A stretch of DNA of 8,303 nucleotides, taken from Propionibacteriaceae bacterium (lineage in GTDB: Bacteria > Actinomycetota > Actinomycetes > Propionibacteriales > Propionibacteriaceae). The stretch lies in the NCBI GenBank assembly GCA_030538175.1, contig JAUNUL010000124.1, positions 1-8,303 on the forward strand, given 5' to 3'. Both the position numbers and the translations under genes were made by a program. The notes beneath the pieces were generated by a model that worked only from the letters and a program-made list of their open reading frames with translations, was not told where the DNA came from and searched no databases. Below, in pieces: positions 1 through 6,010 of this stretch. How positions within the stretch are numbered: position 1 is the stretch's first letter; each line of letters begins with the position of its first letter.

Positions 1-1
1 G

Positions 2-2104
2 CCAAAGGAGTCGCAGCGCAGCGGAGACGACGACGCGAGGAACGAGGAGCGACCGTTCGCGCCGCGGATTGCGGCGCTCATCACCATGGACAATGGCTTG
101 GACCACACCAAGCCGACGACGCTGGGGTTCAACGGTCTGTTGAACATGTCCGCGGCGCTGGATGAGGTGGAGCAGCTCGCGCGGGACGGTGAGATAGTCG
201 CGGCGGCGATCACGGGCAAACCGTTCATTTTCGCCGCTGGCGCGGATTTGTCGTTGATTACCCAGGTGTCCGAGCGCTCCCACGCGCGGGCGCTGGCGGA
301 GTTCGGGCACACCCAGATGGGCCGTTTGCACAACCTCGGGGTGCCGTCGTTCGCGTTCGTGAACGGCCTCGCATTGGGTGGCGGTCTGGAGGTCGCGCTG
401 GGCTGTGACTATCGCACGATCGCCGAGGGCGTTTCGGTGGCGTTGCCGGAGACGATGTTGGGTCTGGTTCCGGGTTGGGGTGGCTGCTATCGCCTGCCTC
501 GGTTGATCGGGGTAGCGAAGGCGCTTGAGGTGATCGTCGCGAACCCGTTGCAGCAGAACAAGATGCTGTCGGCCAGCGCCGCGGTGCAGATGGGCGTCGC
601 GGATGCGGTGTTCGAGGGTGCGGAGTTCCTTGTTGAGTCGCTGCGCTGGGCTGGCGCGGTCCTGCGCGGGGAAATCGTCCCCGAGCGGCCGGACCACACT
701 CAGGATCCGGCGTGGCAGCCGACCGTTGCGGCGGCCCGGCAGCAGGTGGAGTTCCGCACCGGCGGGATGGCGCCGGCGCCGGACCGCGCGCTGGACCTGA
801 TCGCGGAGGCCCAGACGGCTGATGAGGCAGCGGGCTTCCGGGCTGAGGACAACGCGTTGACCGATCTGGTGATGGGCGATGAGTTCCGGGCGTCGATCTA
901 TGCCTTCAATCTGGTGCAGAAGCGTGGCAAGAAGCCGGCGAACGCGCCTGATCGTGAGCTCGCTCGCAAGGTGACGAAGGTCGGCATCGTGGGTGCCGGT
1001 TTGATGGCCTCGCAGTTGGCATTGCTGTTCGCACGTCGCCTTGAGGTGCCGGTCGTCATGAGCGACGTCGACCAGGATCGGTTGGATCGGGGTTTGGGGT
1101 ATGTCAAGGCCGAGGTCGAGAAGCTCGTCGGCCGCGGCCGGCTCCGCCCGGATGCGGCGAATCGCATCCTCGGTCAGGTGACCGGCAGCGTGGATAAGGA
1201 AGCGTACGCCGACGCCGACTTCGTGATCGAGGCCGTCTTTGAGGATCTCGAGGTGAAGCGGCAGGTGTTCGCAGAGCTCGAGGCTGTCGTCCGTGAGGAT
1301 TGCGTCCTTGCGACGAACACGTCCTCGCTGTCGGTGACGGCGATGGCCGAGGGCCTGGCGCATCCGGAGCGGGTTGTCGGCTTCCACTTCTTCAACCCGG
1401 TCGCGGTCATGCCGCTGGTTGAGGTCGTCAGGGCGGGCCAGACCGATGAAGCGACGAGGGCGACGGCGTTCGCGGTGGCCCGGGGGCTGAAGAAGACCGT
1501 GATCGGGGTCGATGACGCTCCGTCGTTCGTCGTGAACCGCCTGCTGGGTCGGTTCATGTCGGAGATCGGGCGGATCGTCGATGAGGGTACGCCGATCGAG
1601 GCTGCCGATCGGGCGGTCGCCGATCTCGCCCCGATGCCGCCGTTCCAGCTGATGGGTCTGGTCGGTCCGGCGATTGCCCTGCACAACAACGAATCGTTGG
1701 CCGCAGCGTTCGGTGACCGGTTCGCCGTGCCGCGCGTACTGCAGCGGATTGTGGAGCTCGGCAAACCCGCCTTCTATCTGCCGACCAAGCCTGGGGAAAA
1801 GCCGCAACTGGATCCCGACGTGGTGGCACAGCTGCGGGTCGGGGACGGGTTCTCCACACCAGGCAGGGTGCGTGGACGCATCCTCGATGCTCTGGCCGAT
1901 GAGGCGCGGCGGATGATCGAAGAGGGTGTTGTTGCCGACCCGAGTGACATCGACCTGGCGATGATCACCGGCGCAGGGTTCTCGTTCTGGAACGGCGGTC
2001 TCTTGCCGATGCTCGATCGGGAGGGGACCGCAGAGCTCGTGACCGGGCAGCGATTCCTTCCGCCGGGAGTAGCGTCACTGCCTGCAACGTGGGCAGCGGG
2101 TTGA
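2..2104 (+). CDS. fadB: FadB-type 3-hydroxyacyl-CoA dehydrogenase / enoyl-CoA hydratase (5' partial)
   Basis: Multifunctional fatty-acid beta-oxidation enzyme: it hydrates trans-2-enoyl-CoA, then oxidises the 3-hydroxyacyl-CoA with NAD+; a thiolase (FadA) is the usual partner. Numbering from ATG 86, the crotonase domain covers about residues 1-190. It holds the oxyanion-hole segment GADLS (52-56), GGGLE with Glu102, and LPETMLG with Glu122, matching the two catalytic glutamates of the family. The NAD-binding fold begins near 297 with GAGLMA (303-308). The dehydrogenase motif GFHFFNPV supplies His434, paired with Glu446; NTSS is at 411-414. The C-terminal HAD domain runs from about 479. The frame is open to the left edge with no ATG, GTG or TTG between 2 and 85, and AALITMDNG looks like the first strand of the crotonase fold. 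ATG 86 is therefore probably internal, has no ribosome binding site, and the real start lies outside the window. Family identity is clear; substrate range is not visible. Confidence 0.93.
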   Translation, partial: PKESQRSGDDDARNEERPFAPRIAALITMDNGLDHTKPTTLGFNGLLNMSAALDEVEQLARDGEIVAAAITGKPFIFAAGADLSLITQVSERSHARALAEFGHTQMGRLHNLGVPSFAFVNGLALGGGLEVALGCDYRTIAEGVSVALPETMLGLVPGWGGCYRLPRLIGVAKALEVIVANPLQQNKMLSASAAVQMGVADAVFEGAEFLVESLRWAGAVLRGEIVPERPDHTQDPAWQPTVAAARQQVEFRTGGMAPAPDRALDLIAEAQTADEAAGFRAEDNALTDLVMGDEFRASIYAFNLVQKRGKKPANAPDRELARKVTKVGIVGAGLMASQLALLFARRLEVPVVMSDVDQDRLDRGLGYVKAEVEKLVGRGRLRPDAANRILGQVTGSVDKEAYADADFVIEAVFEDLEVKRQVFAELEAVVREDCVLATNTSSLSVTAMAEGLAHPERVVGFHFFNPVAVMPLVEVVRAGQTDEATRATAFAVARGLKKTVIGVDDAPSFVVNRLLGRFMSEIGRIVDEGTPIEAADRAVADLAPMPPFQLMGLVGPAIALHNNESLAAAFGDRFAVPRVLQRIVELGKPAFYLPTKPGEKPQLDPDVVAQLRVGDGFSTPGRVRGRILDALADEARRMIEEGVVADPSDIDLAMITGAGFSFWNGGLLPMLDREGTAELVTGQRFLPPGVASLPATWAAG

Positions 2105-2163
2105 CCGGTTCGCCAAGGGCGACCCTCCATGGGTCTATGGCCCGATCGGTTGCGGCCACTGCG

Positions 2164-2207
2164 TTGTGGTGGTGCCGCACGAGTGAGGCCTGTGTACGGT
2201 CTGCGGC
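2164..2207 (+). promoter_or_regulatory. Candidate leaderless promoter of the asparaginase gene
   Basis: TACGGT at 2195-2200 fits the actinobacterial -10 pattern TANNNT and ends 7 bases before ATG 2208, the spacing expected of a leaderless transcript starting at or next to the start codon. No Shine-Dalgarno sequence lies at normal distance from this ATG. TTGTGG at 2164-2169 is too far away to be a good -35. The pattern match is weak on its own. The rest of the 103-base gap after the FadB stop holds only a weak bulged hairpin (2152-2159 with 2169-2178) that could contribute to termination. Confidence 0.35.
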
Positions 2208-3124
2208 ATGAGCGTTCGTGTGCAGACCATTGCCCCCGCCCGCCCGTGGTCGTTGGTGATCCACGGCGGCGCGGGGGGACCGCAGACCGACGCGCGGCGA
2301 AGTCGTTCGATGCCTATCACGCTGGGCTGCGTGCAGCGTTTGAGGCCGGGGAGGCCGTGCTCGCCGGGGGCGGGTCTGCTCTCGATGCCGTCTGTGCAGC
2401 CGTCCGGGCATTGGAGGACAACCCCGTGTTCAATGCTGGCCGAGGTGCGGTGCTGGCAGCCGATGGCCGGGCCGAGTTGGATGCGTCGGTCATGACCGGC
2501 GACGGCCGCGCCGGGGCGGTGACGGTGTCCCGCTGGGCCCGCAATCCCGTTGAGTTGGCCAAGGCCGTTCGCCAGCACTCCCCGCACGTGCTGTTGGCCG
2601 ATCCGCCCCGATCGCTGCTGGCGACCTGGGATGTGGTGGAGGCAGAGGTTGGTTGGTTCGAGACCGCGCCCCGGGTGGAACAGTTGCGACGGCTCCAGGC
2701 GGAGTCGGCGGAAGGACCCCGGCATGGGACGGTGGGCGCGGTCGCGCTCGACGGTGCGGGTGCACTCGCCGCAGCGACGTCGACCGGTGGCATGGCGAAC
2801 AAGGCCAACGGCCGGGTCGGGGATAGCCCGATCGTCGGTGCCGGAACGTACGCCCGGGACGGCGTCGTTGCCGTGTCCACGACCGGCGAGGGGGAGGCGT
2901 TTCTGGCGGGGGTCGTCGCCCATGATGTGTACGCCCGGATGGCCTACGGGCAAGCCACCCTCGCGCGTGCGGTTGAGGCGACGTTGACAGCAGAACTGGG
3001 CTCCCGGGATGCGATGGGGGCGCTCATTGCCGTGGGCGCCGAGGGCCAGATCGTGGTGGGAACGCGCAGTGACACCCTGTTGGCGGCCTGGCGGGACGGT
3101 GACGAGATCGTCACGCGGATCTGA
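2208..3124 (+). pseudogene. Isoaspartyl peptidase/L-asparaginase (plant-type Ntn-hydrolase), frameshifted
   Basis: Plant-type (EcAIII/IaaA-like) asparaginase: the precursor cleaves itself before a threonine that becomes the N-terminal nucleophile, and the enzyme hydrolyses isoaspartyl dipeptides and L-asparagine. The conserved N-terminus WSLVIHGGAG is read from ATG 2208, but everything from SFDAYHAGL onward is one frame away. The switch falls at six G residues, 2273-2278; one more G would give HGGAGGTADRRAAKSFDAYH and a 305-residue protein of normal family length. Downstream features are intact: HGTVG with the nucleophile Thr at 2729-2731, TSTGGMANK, the substrate-binding GRVGDSP, and STTGEGE. 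The downstream frame is open back to 2129, but the residues before the break do not resemble the family, so a start at 2129 would be misleading. Only one position is damaged, so either a sequencing or assembly error in the G run or a recent inactivating mutation is possible. Slippage is conceivable but unsupported. Confidence 0.8.
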
Positions 3125-3146
3125 GGCGCGGACCTGGAACCGCGCC
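3125..3146 (+). terminator. GC-rich hairpin directly after the asparaginase stop
   Basis: GGCGCGG at 3125-3131 pairs perfectly with CCGCGCC at 3140-3146 around an 8-base loop, beginning one base after the TGA at 3122-3124. No T-run follows, so it is not a canonical intrinsic terminator, although U-poor hairpins are common after GC-rich actinobacterial genes. It marks a likely transcript end before the 234-base gap to the next gene. Confidence 0.4.
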
Positions 3147-3327
3147 CGAAGAGGTCGACACCCCTGGTGCCAGCCGACCATTCCGAGAATGTGACGGGAC
3201 CGGGACCCAAGCCGGAATCAACGGGACCGCAACGTGAGCACAACACCGGCGTACTGCCCTGCAAAACAACGGGTTGCTAAGGATCGTCCTGACTGCACCC
3301 GCGGGCGCTCGAGAAGATCCAGAATGA

Positions 3328-3352
3328 TCTAATCGAGGCATCGACAAAGGAG
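3328..3352 (+). promoter_or_regulatory. Candidate -10 and Shine-Dalgarno site of the hydratase-family gene
   Basis: TCTAAT at 3328-3333 matches five of six positions of the TATAAT -10 consensus. AAAGGAG at 3346-3352 is a strong Shine-Dalgarno sequence six bases before ATG 3359 and fixes that start. No convincing -35 is seen 16-18 bases upstream of the -10. The ribosome binding site is secure; the promoter is tentative. The remainder of the 3125-3358 gap holds a direct repeat ACGGGACCG (3194-3202 and 3221-3229) and the inverted pair ATTCCG/CGGAAT (3180-3185, 3213-3218), of unknown meaning. Confidence 0.5.
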
Positions 3353-3358
3353 TCAGGC

Positions 3359-4129
3359 ATGGATCCCATCGAGTTGACCCGCATCCTCGACGCACTGGAT
3401 CGGGCGGAGAGCAGCGCTATCGGCATCCCGACGCTTTCGAGTCGGCATTGTGGCCTGAGCGTGGATGATGCCTGGGCGGTGGCCCGCGGTCGGGATCAGC
3501 GCCGGGCGGCCCGTGGTGAGGTGAGGGTGGGATACAAGCTGGGCTGGACCTCGGCGGCGATGCGCCAGGCCCTCGGCATCGACCAGCCCAACTATGGTTC
3601 CCTGTGGAGCCAGATGGCCACCGACGGCACGCTCTCGATGGCGACCCGCATCCACCCGAAGGCGGAGCCCGAGTTCGCCTATCGCCCGTTGCGGGACCTG
3701 GCTGGTGATGACATCACCGCCGAGGAAGTCGCCGAAGCCGGCGAATGGGCGGTGTCGCTGGAGGTCGTCGATCCGCGGTGGAACAGCTATGGATTCACAT
3801 TCGCCGACAACACCGCTGACGGTTCGTCCGCGGCGGCGTACGCCATCGGCGAGTTCCGCTCGATCGACGTCGCGCCGGAGGAGCTGCGGCTGACGATGCG
3901 CATCGACGGCGACGAGGAGCGCTCGGCGACCGGGGCCGACGTGTTCGACTCACCCGCGGAGAGTGTCGCGTTCCTGGTGCAGAGCCTGGCTGCGGAGAAT
4001 ACGCCCTTGCGGGCAGGGATGATCGTGCTCACCGGTGGGGCGACTGCCCCGGTGGATCTCAAAGTTGGGATGGTGCTCGAGGTCGAGTCACCGGAGCTGG
4101 GGGCATGTCGCCTGGAGATGGTGCCCTGA
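3359..4129 (+). CDS. 2-keto-4-pentenoate hydratase family protein (MhpD/DmpE/DmpH-like)
   Basis: A 256-residue member of the 2-keto-4-pentenoate hydratase / 4-oxalocrotonate decarboxylase family, related to the fumarylacetoacetate hydrolase fold. Characterised relatives add water to 2-hydroxypenta-2,4-dienoate or decarboxylate 4-oxalocrotonate in meta-cleavage degradation of aromatics, using a divalent metal. Family landmarks in order: GYKLGWTS (58-65) with Lys60; ALGIDQPNYGSL (71-82); EPEFAY, where Glu103 and Glu105 are likely metal ligands; SLEVVDPRW (133-141) with Glu135 and Asp138; FADNTADGSS (148-157); and the C-terminal GGATAPVDLKVGMVLEV (226-242). Length is typical. AAAGGAG six bases upstream supports the ATG start. 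No ring-cleavage dioxygenase, aldolase or aldehyde dehydrogenase is adjacent, so the substrate cannot be inferred from context, and a role outside aromatic degradation is possible. Gene symbol withheld because hydratase and decarboxylase members cannot be told apart here. Confidence 0.82.
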   Translation: MDPIELTRILDALDRAESSAIGIPTLSSRHCGLSVDDAWAVARGRDQRRAARGEVRVGYKLGWTSAAMRQALGIDQPNYGSLWSQMATDGTLSMATRIHPKAEPEFAYRPLRDLAGDDITAEEVAEAGEWAVSLEVVDPRWNSYGFTFADNTADGSSAAAYAIGEFRSIDVAPEELRLTMRIDGDEERSATGADVFDSPAESVAFLVQSLAAENTPLRAGMIVLTGGATAPVDLKVGMVLEVESPELGACRLEMVP

Positions 4130-4188
4130 CCATCAGCTCGGTGCGGGAAGCGTTGCCTGAGCGAGGGATGGACTCAGTCAACGCCGAA

Positions 4189-4224
4189 AGCCGCCGGCCG
4201 TGACGTCTCCGCAGCCGGGCGGCT
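4189..4224. terminator. Hairpin between convergent genes, possible bidirectional terminator
   Basis: AGCCGCC at 4189-4195 pairs with GGCGGCT at 4218-4224. GGC at 4196-4198 continues the stem with GCC at 4214-4216 past a bulged G at 4217, leaving a loop of about 15 bases. It lies between the stop of the plus-strand hydratase-family gene (4129) and the stop of the minus-strand peptidoglycan-binding gene (4246), where a shared terminator is expected. No T-run follows on either strand. Confidence 0.4.
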
Positions 4225-4245
4225 GGGCGCGACCCCTGCTGTTGG

Positions 4246-4971
4246 TCAGAACTGCTGGCAGAAACTGATGGGCGAGGAATAGTTGGAGCCGCCGCCACCC
4301 CCGTCGTTACCCCAGAGTCCACCGTTGCGTCGTTCGGCCTCGTAGTAGGCCTGGAGTATCGGCCGACAATAGGCGCGCATCTCCTGTTCGGCCGTCAGCG
4401 GGTTCTTTGCGACCAACTGCCGGAAGACGTCCACCGCCCTGCCCCTGTGGCCGCTGATCAGTTGCTCCGCACGTGCTCGCGCTGCTTGTTCCGCGTAGTA
4501 GCGATCGCGGTCGGCAGGATTGCCGGGGGCAGCGGTCTTGCCGCGTGAGAGTGCGTTCAGTTTGGCCCAGGTCTGGGGGCCGACGATGCCGTCGGTCTGG
4601 ATCCATCCGCGGCCCCCACCGGAGAATTTCTGGAGGGCGATGATGGCGTTCTTGGTGCGCGGGCCGAAGATGCCATCGGCGGTGATCTGCCCACCGATCG
4701 CCGGATAGGCGCGAGCCGCCGCGTTGTATTCACACTGCATCTGCTTCACCGCCGCGCCACGGGCGCCGGACTTCAGCAAGGGCTCAGCCGCCGAGAAATA
4801 GCAACCCCCGGCTCCGTTGGCCGCCTCAGCCTGGGGCAGCCCGACAAGGGCGCCTCCGGTCATCGCTACGGTCACTGCCAGGAGGGCATTGACTTCATTA
4901 ATGGAGAGATTGATTTCTCGAATAGTGAGAGGGTTCTGGCTCTGGCTTGCCCGGTCGCGGGCGGCTTGCAA
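4246..4971 (-). CDS. Secreted peptidoglycan-binding domain protein, start uncertain
   Basis: Probable exported cell-wall-binding protein. Numbering from TTG 4971 (241 residues), a hydrophobic stretch followed by the A-x-A site AEA|AN (about 30-51) looks like a signal peptide. A single PG_binding_1 domain follows (about 65-143), with TADGIFGPRTKNAIIALQKF and TDGIVGPQTWAKL as its paired helix motifs. A charged helical region (154-215) leads to a Gly-rich tail ending SFCQQF. Four cysteines (57, 80, 202, 238) could form two disulfides. No hydrolase motif is present, so it probably binds rather than cuts the wall. The TTG start is poor: no ribosome binding site, and acidic residues sit just before the hydrophobic core. 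ATG 4898 on the minus strand reads MKSMP in another frame; one extra C in the CCC at 4884-4886 would join it to LLAVTVAMTGG and give a normal signal peptide. The frame from about 4880 down to 4246 is secure; the N-terminus is not. Confidence 0.78.
   Translation of the reverse strand: MQAARDRASQSQNPLTIREINLSINEVNALLAVTVAMTGGALVGLPQAEAANGAGGCYFSAAEPLLKSGARGAAVKQMQCEYNAAARAYPAIGGQITADGIFGPRTKNAIIALQKFSGGGRGWIQTDGIVGPQTWAKLNALSRGKTAAPGNPADRDRYYAEQAARARAEQLISGHRGRAVDVFRQLVAKNPLTAEQEMRAYCRPILQAYYEAERRNGGLWGNDGGGGGSNYSSPISFCQQF
4889..4928. promoter_or_regulatory. AT-rich divergent promoter region (tentative)
   Basis: This short stretch is conspicuously AT-rich in a GC-rich window. On the plus strand TTGACT (4889-4894) resembles a -35, but the best -10-like sequences at 16-18 bases are weak; TTGATT (4910-4915) and TAGTGA (4923-4928) are other fragments. 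It lies ahead of the cysteine-rich leader on the plus strand. It also lies at or just upstream of the more plausible start (4898) of the minus-strand peptidoglycan-binding gene. A divergent promoter is the natural reading, but no complete promoter can be assigned. Confidence 0.3.
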
Positions 4972-4982
4972 GAGTCACTGCC

Positions 4983-5051
4983 ATGACCTCCACGCTCGAC
5001 GTCCGAATGCACACCCGCGCTGCCATGTGCTGCGCGTGTATGTGTCGCTGA
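4983..5051 (+). CDS. Cysteine-rich regulatory leader peptide (22 aa), candidate attenuator uORF
   Basis: A 22-codon ORF from ATG 4983 to TGA 5049-5051, ending MHTRAAMCCACMCR. Cysteine fills positions 16, 17, 19 and 21, four of the last seven codons, in a genome type where Cys is rare. It sits 73 bases before an ABC ATPase of the taurine/sulfonate/nitrate type. Short ORFs rich in Cys codons are established in mycobacteria as cysteine-responsive attenuators of downstream operons; by analogy, translation here would sense Cys-tRNA and the peptide itself would have no other job. The Shine-Dalgarno site is weak (AAGAG around 4969-4973), and internal ATGs at 5007 and 5025 could be the true start without changing the Cys block. 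The composition and position are seen; the function is inferred. Chance is possible, because a TGC/TGT-rich stretch this short has limited statistical weight. Confidence 0.6.
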   Translation: MTSTLDVRMHTRAAMCCACMCR

Positions 5052-5124
5052 CCCGTCGAGCCCGCATCGGGCATCCGGGCCCAGCGCCCACCACCCTGCT
5101 GTCCGTTCCCTTGGAGATCCCGTC
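5052..5124 (+). promoter_or_regulatory. Leader region with alternative hairpins and Shine-Dalgarno site of the ABC gene
   Basis: GCCCG at 5060-5064 can pair with CGGGC at 5068-5072 or with a second CGGGC at 5076-5080. CGGG at 5068-5071 can instead pair with CCCG at 5119-5122, continued by ATC 5073-5075 with GAT 5116-5118 across one bulge. That long-range pairing covers the end of the Shine-Dalgarno GGAG (5113-5116; 8 bases before ATG 5125). The two folds exclude each other, as in attenuators that respond to ribosome position on an upstream ORF. The pairings are direct base complementarity; regulatory meaning is inferred, and no T-run terminator is present. Confidence 0.4.
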
Positions 5125-5886
5125 ATGTCTTTCCCCACGCCTGCCCGTGCCCTGACCCTTGATCACGTGACCCTCGAGGTCCAGCGCCGCTGCGTCGAAG
5201 GCCGCCGACTCGGCATGCTGCGCGTGCTCACCGACTGCTCGTTGCACGTTGGTGTCGGCGAGATCCTCGCGGTGGTTGGTCCCGCGGGTTCTGGCAAGAG
5301 CGCGGTGCTGGATCTGCTCGCCGGGTTCGCGCACGCGAGCAGCGGTCAGGTCCTGGTCGATGGTCATGTGGTTGCCGGACCCTCCCCCGACCGCGGCTTC
5401 GTCCAGCCCTCGTATGGCCTGTTCCCCTGGCGGACCGTCCGGCAGAACGTGACGTTCGCGGCCGGAGCCGCGGGCGTACGCCGGGCCGATGCGGCCCTTG
5501 CGTTGGTCGGTCTGGCTGCGGTGGCGGATCGTCCGGTCGGGGACCTCACTGCGACGCAGAAACGACGGGTGTCCCTGGCCAAGGCGCTGGTGCACGACCC
5601 GGGCGTGCTGCTGCTGGACGATCCCTTCGCCGGTCTGGCGGATGCTGACCGGGTCGACCTGCAGGACGCCCTGTTGGGGATCCAGGCCGAGACCGGTGTG
5701 ACGGTCGTTATCGCCACCAGGAATGTCGATGAGGCTGTGCGCCTCGCGGATCGGGTGGCTGTGCTGTCACCCCTGCCCGGTCGCGTCGTGACGCAGGTTC
5801 CGGTCAACTCCGGTCGCCCGCACGCTGCCCGGCACGCGGTCTGGGCTGCGCTGGCCGGTGTTGAGGGGTACGCCGCCGCCGCTTGA
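5125..5886 (+). CDS. ABC transporter ATP-binding protein, taurine/sulfonate/nitrate type, degenerate motifs
   Basis: A 253-residue ABC ATPase closest in layout to the TauB/SsuB/NrtD group, which energises uptake of sulfonates, nitrate or similar small anions from the cytoplasmic face. Walker A is GPAGSGKS (52-59) with Lys58. The Q-loop is FVQPSYGLFPW (92-102), typical of this group, and Walker B is VLLLDD (161-166). C-terminal DRVAVLSPLPGRV also matches the group. Three catalytic sites deviate. The signature is LTATQ (141-145) where LSGGQ/LSGGM is expected, losing both glycines. Asp166 replaces the catalytic glutamate. Arg199 in ATRNVDEA replaces the switch histidine of THDVDEA. ATP binding looks preserved, but hydrolysis is probably impaired. 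GGAG at 5113-5116 supports the ATG. No permease or binding protein gene is adjacent: a long hairpin and a convergent gene follow. It may pair with components encoded elsewhere or act as a non-catalytic or regulatory subunit. The upstream Cys-rich leader hints at sulfur metabolism. Confidence 0.83.
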   Translation: MSFPTPARALTLDHVTLEVQRRCVEGRRLGMLRVLTDCSLHVGVGEILAVVGPAGSGKSAVLDLLAGFAHASSGQVLVDGHVVAGPSPDRGFVQPSYGLFPWRTVRQNVTFAAGAAGVRRADAALALVGLAAVADRPVGDLTATQKRRVSLAKALVHDPGVLLLDDPFAGLADADRVDLQDALLGIQAETGVTVVIATRNVDEAVRLADRVAVLSPLPGRVVTQVPVNSGRPHAARHAVWAALAGVEGYAAAA

Positions 5887-5916
5887 TGGGGCCGCGCTGC
5901 CTGAGTTGCATCGACC

Positions 5917-5978
5917 TTCCTACCTGACTCGGACGTTCCTACCTGTGTGTGGGTAGGAACGTCGGAGTTAGGTAGGGA
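5917..5978. repeat. Long imperfect inverted repeat, terminator-like or REP-like element
   Basis: Arms 5917-5943 and 5952-5978 form a 27-position stem with 24 Watson-Crick pairs, two G-T pairs and one mismatch (5931/5964), around the loop TGTGTGTG. Each arm carries the element ACGTTCCTACC or a close variant twice, so the whole has four copies of TTCCTACC, two per strand direction. It begins 30 bases after the ABC gene stop and lies on the 3' side of the convergent YibE/F gene. Termination is likely. The internal repetition suggests a dispersed palindromic element rather than a simple terminator. Confidence 0.7.
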
Positions 5979-6010
5979 CGTGGTGGTGGATCGCCCCTGG
6001 AAGGGCCCTA

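Noticed and set aside
4..10. AAAGGAG as a Shine-Dalgarno site for the FadB-like gene
   Set aside because: No ATG, GTG or TTG follows in the gene's frame until 86, far beyond useful spacing; it simply encodes part of the reading frame.
2129..2207. Start of the asparaginase at ATG 2129
   Set aside because: The translated stretch from there to the G run bears no resemblance to the family, while the conserved WSLVIHGGAG lies in the frame of ATG 2208.
2135..3181. Minus-strand open frame of 348 codons opposite the asparaginase gene
   Set aside because: It is a GC-rich antisense shadow. It shows no recognisable domain, is full of Arg/Gly/Pro/His, and the plus strand encodes clear family motifs.
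4817..5155. Plus-strand 112-codon frame spanning the leader region
   Set aside because: It runs antisense to the signal peptide and start of the secreted protein, crosses the start of the ABC gene in another frame, and has no recognisable domain.
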